Assembly: GCF_902686445.1 (NCBI RefSeq)
Contig: NC_062232.1
Span: forward strand, 88,894,932-88,958,931
From: Sciurus carolinensis
Lineage: Eukaryota; Chordata; Mammalia; Rodentia; Sciuridae
DNA: 64,000 bases
Reading direction: 5' to 3'
Position 1 is the first letter of the stretch, and each line of letters opens with the position of its first letter. The notes under the pieces were generated by a model. It had not been told where the DNA came from. It searched no databases and saw only the letters and a program-made list of their open reading frames with translations. Shown here in pieces: positions 40,620-52,071 of the stretch. Made by a program: the position numbers and the translations under genes.

Positions 40620-41020
40620 CACACATGAAAGGGTACACACATATGATTCAATTATATAAAATTTGCAAACATGAAAATATTTTAATTTATTTTAAAATTA
40701 GAGAGAAAAATGTACTTTTAGGTCAAAGAAAATGCCTTTGTATATAATATTAATAAATTTATCTTTATACTAATACAGTCGTAAAATATGATTTTTGATC
40801 ATTTTTAATGCAGAAAGGGTGCATGAAGGCCAAAGTGCCTAGGGTCCCTGTAAATCATAATACACCCCTGTCTGAAGTGGATCATATTTGCAAAGTCACA
40901 ATAATATAAACATTATTTATTGGTTGTCAACTTTTCAAATCAACCTATAAACAAAGTGTGGGAGTTGTAATTATAGTTATAGAATAGAATGTGAATGTTA
41001 TCAACCTTGACAATGTGAAG
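40620..41020. other. AT-rich, no supported feature
   Basis: Possibly the decayed end of the old L1. No clear motif. Confidence 0.4.
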
Positions 41021-41769
41021 TAATTATAGTAGTCCCCTCCACTCTCCACCCATCAGTTGCTTCACTTTCTATGGGTTCACTTACTCAAAGCCAAGTTTGG
41101 TCCAAAATAATTAAATGGAAAAATCCAGAAATAAACAATTCATAAGTTTAAATTGTGCACTCTTCTGTGTCACATAATGAAATCTTGTGCAGTTCTGCCC
41201 TAGATATAAATCACTGTTTTGTTCAATGTATCCACACTATATATGCTACTTATCCTTTAATCACTTCATAGCAATCTCAGTTTTCAGATCTACAGTCAGG
41301 GCATTGCAGTAGCCTTAGATAGCAGCCTAATGCTATTACAATGCGTACATCATTTACCTCACTTCATCTCATCTGTAGGCATTGTATCATCTCACATCAT
41401 CACAAGAAGGATGAATACAGTAAAAAAAAAAAGATATTTTGAGAGAGACCACATTCACATAACTTTTATTGCAGTATATTGTTATAATTTTTGTTTTATT
41501 TTTAATTTAAATTTATTTTAACTGATATATAAAACATGAAAATTTTACATATTTATGGGGTGCCATGTGAAGTTTCCATACAAGTATAAGTTATGTAACA
41601 TTTAAATCAGTTAAACATATCTATTTCCACAAATATTTTTATCATTTTTCTTCTTGTTGTTCTTCATTTCCTCTACCTTTTTCTTTTATTTTTTATTTCC
41701 ACAAACATTAATAATTCCTTTTTCTTCTTGTTTTTCTTTTCTTTCTTTCTTTCATTTTTATTTTTTTAT

Positions 41770-41862
41770 TTTTTTTAGTACTGAGAATTGAACAAAATTG
41801 AACCCAGGTCCTTTTACCTGTAAGTATGTGCTTTACCACTGAGTTACATTTTCGGCACCTAA
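41770..41862 (-). mobile_element. ID-type SINE, antisense
   Basis: GTACTGAGAATTGAACAAAA with a partial duplication of the B box (attgaacaaaattgaaccc), then GCTTTACCACTGAGTTACAT. Confidence 0.7.
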
Positions 41863-41892
41863 CATTTCTTCATGACCAAAAATTCAGTTTCT

Positions 41893-42028
41893 TGGGCTGG
41901 GATTGTGTCTCAGTGGTAGAAGTACTTGCCTGGCATGCATGAGGCACTGGGTTGAATCCTCAACACCACATAAAAATGAATAAATAAAATAAAGGTGTTA
42001 TGTCCATCTACAACTAAAAATATTTTTT
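41893..42028 (+). mobile_element. ID-type SINE with TSD
   Basis: TTGGGCTGGGATTGTGTCTC, CTGGCATGCATGAGGCACTG, GGGTTGAATCCTCAACACC and GTTATGTCCATCTACAACTA. TSD AAAAATTCA at 41,878-41,886 and 42,029-42,037. Confidence 0.9.
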
Positions 42029-42809
42029 AAAAATTCAAATTCTTTTCTTCTAACTTTTTGAAATGTACACTACATTATAATTATCTATACACACCCTACT
42101 ATGCAATAGCACACCAGAACTTCTTGTCCCTGTCTCATTGTAGCTTAGTATCCACTGATTAACTCCTCCACTTCTCTCCCTTTATCCTTTCCAGTCTCTG
42201 GTAACCATCACTTTACCCTTGACTTCTGTGAAATCAACTTTTTTCAATTCATCATGTAAGTGAGATCATGCAGTACTTGTTTTTCTGTGACTGGTTTCTT
42301 TCACTTAATATCATGATGGAGATTTCCATCCATGTCATTGCAAAGGGCAAGTTTTAATTCTTTTGTATGTGTTCCTTTTATTATTAGTTATTGTTGTTAA
42401 TCTCTTGCTGTGACTAATTTATAAATTAAACTTTATTATATGTATAGGAGAAAACATAGTATTATACCGGGCCTGGTACTATCTATCTGTGCAATCTACA
42501 ACTTCAGGCATCAGGTGGAGGCCTTAGAGTGGATCCCTGACTGATAAAGGGGAAAAAAAACTGTCTATACTCGACAAAAACTGGAAGTGGAAGAGGGGAA
42601 GAGGTGGAGGAAAGGGTCTGGACTTGAAAAGTCCCATCTAATAAAAGTGGGGAGTCAAGAGATGCTGTCTGTAGTTGGTGGTATAATATATGAGTGCATT
42701 ATATTTGTATATATGTGCTATATATTATGTGCATTATTCTGTGTTACAAAGGTAATTAGTAGTAAAATGACAATTCCTGGGTCCAGGAGACTTATCAAGA
42801 GCAACTGCA

Positions 42810-43021
42810 AGCTGGGCACAGTGGCTCACCCTGTAATCCCAGCAGTGAGGGAGTCTGAGGCAGGAGGATGGAGAGTTCAAAACCAGCCTCAGCAACTTAG
42901 CAAGGCCCTAGGCAACCCAGTGAGACCCTGTCCCTAAATTTAAAAAATATACAAAATGGGCTGGTGATGTGGCTCAGTGGTTAAGCACCCCTGGGTTCAT
43001 TCTTTGGTGGAAAAATAAAAA
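42810..43021 (+). mobile_element. MEN SINE with 9-bp TSD
   Basis: AGCTGGGCACAGTGGCTCAC, CAGCCTCAGCAACTTAGC, GGGCTGGTGATGTGGCTCAG and GGGTTCATTCTTTGG. TSD GCAACTGCA at 42,801-42,809 and 43,024-43,032. Confidence 0.92.
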
Positions 43022-43029
43022 AGGCAACT

Positions 43030-43565
43030 GCAGTTCACTCAGAATCCTTCTGGAATAAATAAGTGAAACACAGGAGTTTGCGTGGTCTCTTTTGAACTAC
43101 TGCTGCATGTAGCTTAGTCTTTGGCTCCTCCTCCAAAGATTCCAGGTACACAGAGCTGCTGAGGTAACTGGAAGGTTTATTCCAGGATAGGGAAAGACAG
43201 AGTTGTCAGAAATTAGCTGAGGTTGTTTTCTATAAGTAGGGAGCTCTTAGAGTGGAAAACACAGGCAATGTCCCCCGCCTGCGTGGGACATATTTCTCAT
43301 TGCCAAGGGCAAAAGTAAGACAAGGTATTCTGCTGTCTCAGAAAAACTGGTGGTGGCACACAGCTTGCTGCCTGCCTGGCAGCTCATGCAGTGTTCACTA
43401 CCACCCTTAGGGACATGGTTAGCCACAGTCCTTAGAACATTGCTCCCCAGGATTCCTTGCCCCTCACTGCCACATCCAGAGAGCAGCAGTCCCACTGCCA
43501 CATCCAGAGAGCAGCAGTTACTACTGCACTGTGGGTAGTGAGGTGTCTGTAACCCAGACAATGTC
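43030..43565. other. Unique sequence with a short tandem duplication
   Basis: CACTGCCACATCCAGAGAGC is tandemly repeated at 43,465 and 43,493 (28-bp period). The 152-residue minus-strand frame over it has no recognisable domain. Confidence 0.5.
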
Positions 43566-43569
43566 AGTA

Positions 43570-43892
43570 CAAGTTGAGTATCCCTTATCTGAAATGCTTG
43601 GGACTGAAAGTGCTTTGGGTTTTGAACTTTTTCAGATTTTTGTATATATGCACATACATAATGAAATATCTTGGGGATGGGACCAAAGTCCAAACATGAA
43701 TACACTTATGTTTTATATATACCTTTATACACATAGCCAGAAGGTAATTTCATACAATATTTTAAATAATTTTACAAAGGAAATGAAGTTTGGGGATGTA
43801 GAATTTTCTATTTGCGATATCATGTTGGCACTCAAGCTTTGGATTTTGGAGCATTTTGGATTCAGACTTTCAGATTAGGGATGTTCAACCTG
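43570..43892. mobile_element. Tigger-type MITE (MER8-like) with clear terminal inverted repeats
   Basis: Left end CAAGTTGAGTATCCCTTATC and right end GATTAGGGATGTTCAACCTG are near-perfect inverted repeats. Inside are atgaaatatcttggggatgg, cacatagccagaaggtaatt, tacaatattttaaataattt and ttggattttggagcattttg. A TA precedes the left end; CA follows the right, where TA is expected. Confidence 0.88.
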
Positions 43893-44049
43893 CATTTGGA
43901 GTTGATTCAGAGCCTCGCTTTGGTTTCTTAACTTCTGATTTCTTCCCAGTTCCTCACTTGCCCTGGCTTCATTGTCTCTGAGTTAGTCACAAAACACCCA
44001 AATGGAATCCACATCTTATACATTCTTCCTCTCCTATCTCTAGAGGCAG

Positions 44050-44280
44050 CAGAGTGTTGGTTAATTGCACCGACTCCAGAAGTGACTGCCAGGGTTTTCA
44101 GTTCAGCTCTGCCACTGGCCGGATGCGTGACCATGCACACTTTACTTACCTTTTCTGTGCCACTTTTCATCTCTAAAATGAGAGTGACAGCACTACTTCA
44201 AACTTACAGAGTTGTGAGAATTAAATAAAATAGTCTTGAACTTGATACCCAGTTAGTATTCAGCGAAGTTAGCTATTACT
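44050..44280 (+). mobile_element. MIR SINE, sense
   Basis: CAGTTCAGCTCTGCCACTGG, GTGACCATGCACACTTTACT, TCATCTCTAAAATGAGAG and GTTGTGAGAATTAAATAAAA follow the MIR consensus in order. Confidence 0.8.
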
Positions 44281-44303
44281 TGGAAAGAAACACACTTTTT
44301 TCC

Positions 44304-44724
44304 TGTTTGAGTCAGCTTTTTGTCGCTGTGACCTAATGACCCTACAAGAACAATTAGAGGAGGAAAATATATTGGCTCATGGTTTCAGAGGTCTCAGTCC
44401 ATAGACAGCCAATTCCATAGCTCCAGGCCTGAGATGAGGCAGAACATCATGGTAGAAGTGGGTGACAGAGGAAAGCAGTTCAGGACATGACAATAAGGAA
44501 GCAGAAAGAGAGCTCTGCTCACCAGGGACAAAATATAAACCCCAAAGTCATTCCCCCTCCTCTTGCCATATCCCACCTGTGTACAGTTACTGCCCAATTA
44601 ATCAATCAGTGGCTTGAACTCTGATTAGGTTGATGCTTCATGATCCAATCATTTCACCTCTGAAAATTCTTGTGCTGTCTCATACATGACGTTTTGGGGG
44701 ACACCTCATACCTAAACCATAACA
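44304..44724 (-). mobile_element. MaLR-like solo LTR, antisense (copy 1)
   Basis: On the minus strand it starts TGTTATGGTTTAGGTATGAG and ends AAAAAGCTGACTCAAACA (TG...CA). Shares its whole order (gaggcagaacatcatg, caaaatataaaccccaaag, tgatccaatcatttc) with the copy at 51,527. End motifs resemble rodent MaLR LTRs. Confidence 0.7.
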
Positions 44725-44729
44725 TCCCC

Positions 44730-46890
44730 TCTTGCACATCCCTGCTCCTTAGCTTCAGATACCTGCTCCTTCAACTAATTTCTCTCCTATTTCTCCAGAC
44801 ATGGTAAGCCTTTCAGTACTAAATTTTCTTAAAAAGGGATTTCCCTTTTATCCTTTCCATCTCCTATATATTCCAGCCCCCAGATAACCATTATCATAAT
44901 TCGAAAGGCCTTTTATAAATTATTAGTTTAATTTGTTCTTTTTATAGATTGTCAAAGGTTGGATCCAGAAAGGTAAAGTGACCTAATAAAGATTATGCTG
45001 AACTAAAATGCCAATCTAGCCTTATAGATATTAGCAATGTGAGTCACCAAGGACTACCACATTTAATCCTAGTAAATTCAGTCCTGTAATTATCTATCAT
45101 GAGTGTGTATGTTCACGCATGTATATGTGTAGTAGTAGCATTCCAGATGCCAAGAGGGATACAAAGATGATTTCAAGTCACTTGTTTTACCAGAAAGTTG
45201 GATCTTAGGAAGCTGTAAGACATATATGTCTTGGAAAGGAGGAGGCTCTCCATTTCTTGTTTTGACATACTAATATTGATCTTTTATCTATCTATAAATA
45301 TATATACATAAATAGATTCATATCTATATCTGGCATTTATTTAGATATAGATATAGCTTTATGTCTATTATCATATATAGTTTTACATGTTACTATATAT
45401 ACATGGATGGATATTAATATATGCATAAATATATATAACTGAAAAATTTAGTGAAAGCTTCTCCTTTCCAAATATAATCCTACTGCCCTAACTCCATTAT
45501 TTAGAGTAGATGTATACAGTAGGCATGTCTATGATAAATAATGGGGTTTGTATATGCTCATAAATTGAGCCACAGTATAATTGGTCATGAGGACAGGTCC
45601 TTTAGGCCCTGAATATAGCTATCAGATCCCCACCCTAAAAGCAGATGAAAGATAGGCCTCGCTATTTATGACAGGCGCTAACTAAAGGACAAGTAAAGGA
45701 AGAGACAAAGTAGTAATAGGTCTCTGGACACCTGAAATAGACGATCTATTGATTACTCAAGGAAAGCTCAGCATGGGCCAAAGGTAGAAGATGTTTCTAG
45801 AAAAAGAACAGACTGTCCTGATAACTGGATAATGACCAGGAATTGATTGTAGTTGACTAAAAGTCCAGAATTAGGGAATCCTTGAGCAAGACAAAAGCTG
45901 GACTCTGGGTCTGCATTATAAAAAGTGATTTATACAGTGTGTTTATTCCCCAGAAAATCTTTATGTAGTGAGAAAGGTGTGGTAGTAGTAGTTTATGGCT
46001 TATTGTGAAGAGGTGTCCAGCAGAGTAGAAGGCAGCATGCACCTGAGGCCTTGTTCCCAGGAAGAAAGTCCAAGTGGCTGAGCAGAAGAGATTGATGCCA
46101 ATTTCCTTACCTTACATAAATTAGCAATACCCTAGGGCTATCTTGTCTCACTGAAAGCCTTCTTTAGGTCAGGCATGAGTGAATTCTCTCTTGCAACCAG
46201 AGGGATTCTGAAATCCCTTGAAAGTAAATACTAAATAGGAACTAATGAGATTCTAAGTCCAGATGCTTTGATCACCTTCCATACATTCAGTTCAGAATCA
46301 GGCCTCAGGGTATTTGAATGGGTGAATGGATGAAGGGGGGAAAGAAGGAAAAGGAAGGAAAGGGAAGAAACAATGCATTACTCAAATTTTGGCATGAAAA
46401 CATTAGGAAACTGTCCTTTCTTCCATTCAACACTGATCATATCAATATGGTTAAATTCCTGCCCTCAGAAGCACTGGACACTGCTGACCTGAAACACTCT
46501 CTTTTCCTGGCTCTCATTATACCACAACCTTCCCAGCTTGCCTCCTGCTTTGCAGTTCTCAGTCTGTTTTGCTGATTCCTTTTCCTCCACTCGACCTCCA
46601 CATATTTGAGATTCTCTCGGGTTCAGTGCTAAACCCTTTTTTATTTTCTTCCAAGATAGTTTCATCTAGTGCCATAACTCTTAATAGCACTAATACAAGG
46701 ACTTCACAAATTTATAATTCTATCCCTCATCTTCTCTTTCTTGTATTAGAGCATACAATTATACATAGGATTTGAGTTCATTTTGACAAACTTATATGCA
46801 AGGAATTTGATTTCAATCCCCATTGCAGCTTTCCTTCCCCTCCTTCCTCCCCAATTCTCTCTCCTCAACTGTACTAATTTTCCTTTAACT
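44730..46890. other. No supported gene; AT-rich patches
   Basis: 45,278-45,445 is a (TATA/ATAGAT)-type low-complexity stretch. 46,335-46,372 is GA-rich. Otherwise unique, with only short chance frames. Confidence 0.5.
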
Positions 46891-46892
46891 TC

Positions 46893-47690
46893 TTTATTTA
46901 TTTTTGATTGGTACATTCTACATATGCATAAAGGTGAAATTCCCTTTGGTACATTTATATATGTCTCTAACATGATTCTGTTAGATTCATTCCATATGTC
47001 TTCCCCTTTCCCTTCCTCCCTTTCTCTCTTTCTCCTACTTCTACTCCACTGATCTTCCCTATGTCTTTATAATATCTGATCCCCTCCCCAACCACCTTCT
47101 TTCCCTTATTTTGCTTTACCTTCCACATATGAGAGGAAACATTCAACCCTTGATTTTCTGAGTCTGGCTTATTTCACTTAGCATGATTTTCTCCATTTCT
47201 GTCCATTTACCAGCAAATGTCATTATTTCATTCTTTTCTTTCTTTTTCTTTATGGTACCGGTGATTGAACTCCGGGACACCTGACCACTGAGTCACATCC
47301 CCAGCCCTTTTTTTTTTGTTTTATTTAGAGACAGGGTCTCACTGAATTACTTAGGGCCTCACTAAGTTGCTGAGGCTGACTTTGAACTCCAGATCCTTCT
47401 GCCTCAGCCTCCTGAGTCACTGGGATTTCAGGCATGTACCACCACACCCAGCATTTCATTCTTCTTTATGACTGAGTAAAACCCCATTGTGTGTACATAC
47501 CATATTGTCTTGATCCATTCACCTATTGTCAGGCATATGGGTTAACTCCATAATTTGGCTATTGTGATTTGTCATGCTGCTAAAAGCATTGAGGTGGCCA
47601 TATGCTATAGTATGCTGATTTTAGTTCTTTTGGATAAATACCTAGGAGTGGGATAGCTGAGTCATATGGTGGTTCCAGAGTGCTCCCCTT
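46893..47690 (-). mobile_element. 5'-truncated rodent L1, antisense, split by a MEN SINE
   Basis: Reversed 3'UTR (gattggtacattctacatat, cataaaggtgaaattccc) and ORF2 end (cacttagcatgattttctcc, gctgattttagttcttttgg, gagtgggatagctgagtcat). More diverged than the 14.3-kb copy. Confidence 0.8.
47240..47452 (-). mobile_element. MEN SINE, antisense, with TSD, inside L1
   Basis: GGTACCGGTGATTGAACTCC, CACTGAGTCACATCCCCAGC, AGAGACAGGGTCTCACTGAA and GTACCACCACACCCAGC. ATTTCATTCTT flanks both sides (about 47,225-47,235 and 47,453-47,463). Confidence 0.9.
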
Positions 47691-47724
47691 CTCCTCTTTG
47701 AGCTCCAATCTTATGACATACTGG

Positions 47725-47950
47725 CACAGGGTCTGGAGTGGAGTGGGACTGCTTGAGTTTGAATCCTGGCTCTATCACTTAGTATGTGACCTTGAGTGAG
47801 TTGTTTAGTCTTTTCACCTCAGTTTCCTCTTCTATAAAGTGAAATAATGATAATGATAATATCTGACTTCACTGGGTTATGATAATTAAGTGTTTTATGT
47901 GTGTACAGCATTTGGGACAATATCTGGTGCATAGTAAGCATCAATAAATA
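47725..47950 (+). mobile_element. MIR SINE, sense
   Basis: TTGAATCCTGGCTCTATCAC, GTGACCTTGAGTGAGTTGTT, TCAGTTTCCTCTTCTATAAA and GGTGCATAGTAAGCATCAAT. Nearly full length. Confidence 0.88.
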
Positions 47951-48019
47951 TTAAGTGATTATGGTGATGATGATGAGACAATGGTGATGATCTGCCTACT
48001 TGGCATCTCCTCTTGAATG

Positions 48020-49055
48020 TCTCATGAGTATCTCAGATTTAACATGGACAAACAAAAGTTGATTTCTATTTCCAAAATCACTCTTCCCACTCTCTCCCTC
48101 ATCTCTATTAAGTGGTGCCACCAATCATCCAGTTACTCAGGAAAAACCTGTGCCATCTTTTTTGTAATGTTCACATCTTACTTGCAATCCATCAATAAGG
48201 CCTGCCAAACTCCCAAACATATTCACTTCTGTCTCCACTGCTGCCATCTTAGCCCAAGCCAGCATCAGCTCTCACCTGAATTAATCTTCTATACAGATCA
48301 CAATGAGGTATTTGAAGTTATTCACATTATACCCCTTCCCTGCTTAAAACTGTTTAATGGCTTTCTATGGATTTAGATTAGAATCCAACCCATCACCATA
48401 GCCTACCAGGATCTGGCCTCTGCCTGTCTCTCCAAACCAACTGCAACATTTATTGGCCTTCTTGAGGTTCTTAATTTGCACTATGCTAGATCAAGCCTCA
48501 GGACCTTTGCACTAGCTGTTCCTTCTACCCAGAGTGTCCTTCCTTCAGAATCTTACTGACTGACTCCTCTTTTCATTCAGAATTTTGATTAATGTCACAA
48601 TGTCACTTCTTCAGCAAAGGATATCTGGTTTTTTAAATTTTTTCAGTACTAGGAATTGAATTTAGGGGTGCTTTACCACTGAGTTACATCCCCAGACCTT
48701 TGTATTTTTTTTTTTTTTTTGAGATTGGGTCTCAATAAATTTCTGAGAGCCTCACTAAATTGCTGAGCCTGGCCTCAAACTTGTGATCCTCCTGTCTCAG
48801 TCTTCCAGTCACAGGATTTTAGGCATTTGCCACCATGCCCAGCTTCAGAGAAGTATTTCATGACTATTCAAAGTAACTCTGCCCATCACTGTTATTTTTT
48901 CATAGCACTTTTTGCTATCCCAAAATGCCTTATTCATTCATTTGTTCAATAGATTTTGTCTTTCCCTCCCCTCTGAAATATAAGCTTCATGAGAGTGGGA
49001 ATGTGTCTATCCTATTCACTATTTTATCTCCAGTGCCTAAGAGTACCACGGGGTC
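48020..49055 (+). mobile_element. L2 LINE, sense, split by a MEN SINE
   Basis: Typical L2 3' half: acctgtgccatcttttttg, cttaaaactgtttaatggct, ccaccatagcctaccagg, cctcaggacctttgcactag, ctgttccttctacccagag, then after the SINE ataagcttcatgagagtggg and ttttatctccagtgcctaag. Confidence 0.85.
48640..48846 (-). mobile_element. MEN SINE, antisense
   Basis: CAGTACTAGGAATTGAATTT, CACTGAGTTACATCCCCAG, TTGAGATTGGGTCTCAATAA and CACCATGCCCAGC. Confidence 0.9.
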
Positions 49056-49754
49056 AAGGAATTCAAAGGATTGATTTTTTTAAAAAAATGTAATAAAATA
49101 CACATAACACAAAACTTACAATTTTAAACACTTTTAGGTTTACAGTTCAGTGGCAGTAAGTACATTCACATTGTTCTGCAACTGTCACTGCTATCCACCT
49201 CCAGACCTCTTTTCATCTTGCAAAACTGAAATTCTGTACCCATTAAACACTGAGTTCCCCAGCCCCTGGCTTCTACCATTCTGCTTTCTCTGTGAATTTA
49301 TTCTAGGAACCTCATATAAGTGGAATTGTACAATATTTGTCCTTTTATGATTGGCTTATTTCACTTAGCATTGTATCCTCAAAGTTCATTCTTATTTTAG
49401 CATGTGTCAGAATTTCCTTCTTTTTTGAGGCCGAATAATATTCCATTGCATGCTACTACCACATTTTATCTATCCATTCATCTGTCAATGGACATTTTTG
49501 TTGTTCCTGTCTTTTGGTTACTGTGAATAATGCTGCTACACATGTGGGTGTACAAATATTTGTTCAGGGCCTTGTTTTTAGTTCTTTAGGATGTATACCC
49601 AGAAGTTGAATCACTACATCATATGGTAATTTTATATTTAAATTTTTGAGAAATAGCCATGCTATTTTCCACAGTAGCTGTATCATTCCTATACTAGGGT
49701 TCCAGTTTCTTCATACCCTAGTCAACACTTGTTATTTCCTGGGTTTTTAAAAAA

Positions 49755-50449
49755 CAGGTGTTGGAGAGGATGTGGGGAGAAAGGTACACTCATACATTAC
49801 TGGTGGGGTTGCAAATTAGTGCAGCCACTCTGGAAGGCAGTATGGAGATTCCTTAGAAAACTTGGAATGGAACTACCATTTGACCCAGCTATCCCACTCC
49901 TTGGCCTATACCCAAAGGACTTAAAATCAGCATACTACAGAGATACAGCCACATCAATGTTCATTGCTGCTCAATTCACCATAGCCAGATTGTGGAACCA
50001 ACCTAGATGTCCTTCAATTGATGAATGGATAAAGAAACTGTGGCATATATATACAATGGAATATTACTCAGCCATAAAGAATGATAAAATTATGGCATTT
50101 GCAGGCAAATGGATGAAACTGGAGAATATCATGCTAAGTGAGATAAGCCAATCTCAAAAAACCAAAGGAAGAATGATCTCGCTGATAAGTGGATGATGAT
50201 ACATAATGGGGTGTGGGAGGGGTTAGTTTTAGGGTTAGAGTGAGGGTTAGGGAGGGGGGCAAGAATGGGGGAAGGAAGAACTGTATAGAGGGAAAAGAGG
50301 GATGGGAGGGGTGGGGGAAGGGGAAAAATAACAGAATGAATCAACCAACATCACCCTATGTAAATTTATGATTACACAAATGGTATGCCTTTACTCCATG
50401 TAGAAACAGAGAAACAACATGTATCCCATTTGTTTACAATAAAAAAAAA
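49755..50449 (+). mobile_element. 5'-truncated sciurid L1, sense (TTAGGG-type 3'UTR)
   Basis: Starts within ORF2 at [19 protein letters not shown]. The C-terminal frame is open to 50,196 ([31 protein letters not shown]). The 3'UTR has GTTAGTTTTAGGGTTAGAG, GAGGGTTAGGG and G-rich runs, ending in poly-A. No clear TSD, because the target is itself A-rich. Confidence 0.92.
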
Positions 50450-50557
50450 TAGCAGCAGCTCTAATGGGTGCCAAGTGATACCTTGCTGTCTTGCTGTGGT
50501 TTTGACTTGCCTTTTCCTAATGATTAGTGATGTAGAGCATCTTTTTATGGGCCCCTT

Positions 50558-50571
50558 ACCTATATATATAT

Positions 50572-50612
<41 letters not shown>
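50558..50612. repeat. (TA)n microsatellite
   Basis: About 55 bp of alternating TA with a single interruption (ataaatata). Confidence 0.95.
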
Positions 50613-50657
50613 CCCACACACCTTCTTTGGTGAATTGTCTATTGTCTATTCAAATTC

Positions 50658-50852
50658 TTTTTTTTTTTTCAGTACGGGGAATTGAACCCAGGAGTGCTCT
50701 ACCACTGAGCTACATCCCCAGCCCTTTCTATTTTCTATTTTGAGACAGGGTCTCACTAAGTCATCCAAGCTGGACTCCAATTTGCAATCCTCCTGCCTCA
50801 GTTTCCCAAGTTGCTGGGATTATAAGTGTGCACCACTGTACCTGGTTTATTT
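50658..50852 (-). mobile_element. MEN SINE, antisense
   Basis: CAGTACGGGGAATTGAACCC, CACTGAGCTACATCCCCAGC, TTTTGAGACAGGGTCTCAC and GTGCACCACTGTACCTGG. Confidence 0.92.
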
Positions 50853-51207
50853 GCCCAAGTTAAATTGAGTTGTTTGTTTCTTTATTTGTTTATGCTGTTG
50901 TTGAGTTGTAGAAGTTCTTTATATATTCTGGATGTAAATCCCTTTATTAGAGAAATTCATTGTAAATGTTTTCTTCCATTATATTGTTTGCCTTTTCATT
51001 CTGTTAATAGTCCCCTTTTATGCACAGGAGTTTCTAATTTTGATGACAATAGTATTTCTTTTTAATGGTCAACAACTGAGGGAGGAACTGTGACTCAGCA
51101 TGAAGTTTGGGATGGGAAGGTTAATGTTCAGAGGAGGACAGCACACCAGCAGGCCTGAAAAGGGAGGTACCATGGGGGAAGTGCTTCATTTTGCTGACAG
51201 CTTGCTA

Positions 51208-51425
51208 GGTACAAAAATACTGTGCCTAAGAATGGCATATCCAATGCCTCATTTAATTTCTCTAGCAATCCTGTTGTGTAAGAATTATTGGCTCTATTTT
51301 ATAGATGAGTAAACTGAGGCACAGGGAGATTAAGTAAACCTGCCCAGAGTCATAAAACTATCAAGTGATGAAGCCTGGATTTAAACAGTCTGGCTCTACA
51401 GCTTATGCTGTTCCTCACTGTGCTG
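51208..51425 (-). mobile_element. MIR SINE, antisense
   Basis: CATTTAATTTCTCTAGCAAT, TAGATGAGTAAACTGAGGCA, CAGGGAGATTAAGTAAACCT and CCTGGATTTAAACAGTCTGG. Confidence 0.85.
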
Positions 51426-51526
51426 CTTCTATACTAGATAAGTAAGGAGATTTGGGCAGGGGCTGGCGCATATTTTGGTTAAGACTGATGACAAAACAAA
51501 TCACAGGTAATAAGTAGCTTGAAAGC

Positions 51527-51975
51527 TGTTTTAGTCAGCTTTTTGTTGTTGTTGTTGTTGTTGCTGTGACAAAAAGACCTGACAAGAACAGGTCTAAGGA
51601 GGAAAACTTTATTAGGGTCTCACAGTTTCAGATGTCTCAGTCCATAAAGTGTCAGCTCCATTCCTTGGGACTCAAGGTGAGGCAGAACATCATGACAGAA
51701 AGGTGTGGTGGAGGGAAGCATCTCACATGATGATCAGAAAGCAGAGAAAGACTCCATTCACCAGGTACAAAATATATACCCCAAAGGCACACCCCCAATA
51801 CCCACCTCCTCCAGCCACACCCTACCCACCTTCAGTTACCATTCATTTAATCCCATCAGGGGATTAATTCACTGATTGGGTTAAGGGTCTCACAACCTAG
51901 TCATTTCTCCTCTGAACTTTCTTGCATTGTCTCACACATGAGCTTTTGGGCAACACCTAATACTAAATCATAACA
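51527..51975 (-). mobile_element. MaLR-like solo LTR, antisense (copy 2)
   Basis: Same family and orientation as 44,304-44,724: minus strand starts TGTTATGATTTAGTATTAGG and ends AAAAAGCTGACTAAAACA, with a (TTG)n expansion near that end (51,547-51,561). Confidence 0.72.
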
Positions 51976-52071
51976 GAAGAATACACCAAGAGTATGAGAA
52001 AGTAGTCAAAAGGTGACCCTTGTTTATATGCTTGTTCTACAAAGGTTGTTTTATTTGTTAGGACAGAATAG

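Larger units (their letters stand above)
41511..42377 (-). mobile_element. Old L1 3' end, antisense, inside the Tigger element
   Basis: AATTTATTTTAACTGATATA, tatggggtgccatgtgaagt, ctcattgtagcttagtatcc, gtaagtgagatcatgcagta. Structure parallels the old L1 at 14,165-16,035. Contains the two ID-type SINEs listed next. Confidence 0.75.
41027..42563. mobile_element. MER2-like Tigger element, split by an old L1
   Basis: Left part (to about 41,510): AGTAGTCCCCTCCACTCTCC, AAATGGAAAAATCCAGAAAT, AAACAATTCATAAGTTTAAA, then ttattgcagtatattgttat. Right part (from about 42,378): attagttattgttgttaatc, ataaattaaactttattata, gtggatccctgactgataaa. Both are the ordered ends of a MER2-type Tigger derivative. 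Confidence 0.75.
49080..51065 (-). mobile_element. Old L1, antisense, carrying a younger L1, (TA)n and a MEN SINE
   Basis: Reversed 3' end and ORF2: ttacagttcagtggcagtaa, ctcatataagtggaattgta, attccattgcatgctactac before the insertion. After it: ctctaatgggtgccaagtga, agtgatgtagagcatctttt, tagaagttctttatatattc. Confidence 0.78.

Noticed and set aside
43247..43705. 152-codon minus-strand frame
   Set aside because: It runs into a known type of MITE and across a tandem duplication, with no domain. Chance frame.
50372..50617. Minus-strand frame with an alternating I/Y run
   Set aside because: It is a translation of the (TA)n microsatellite joined to the L1 tail.
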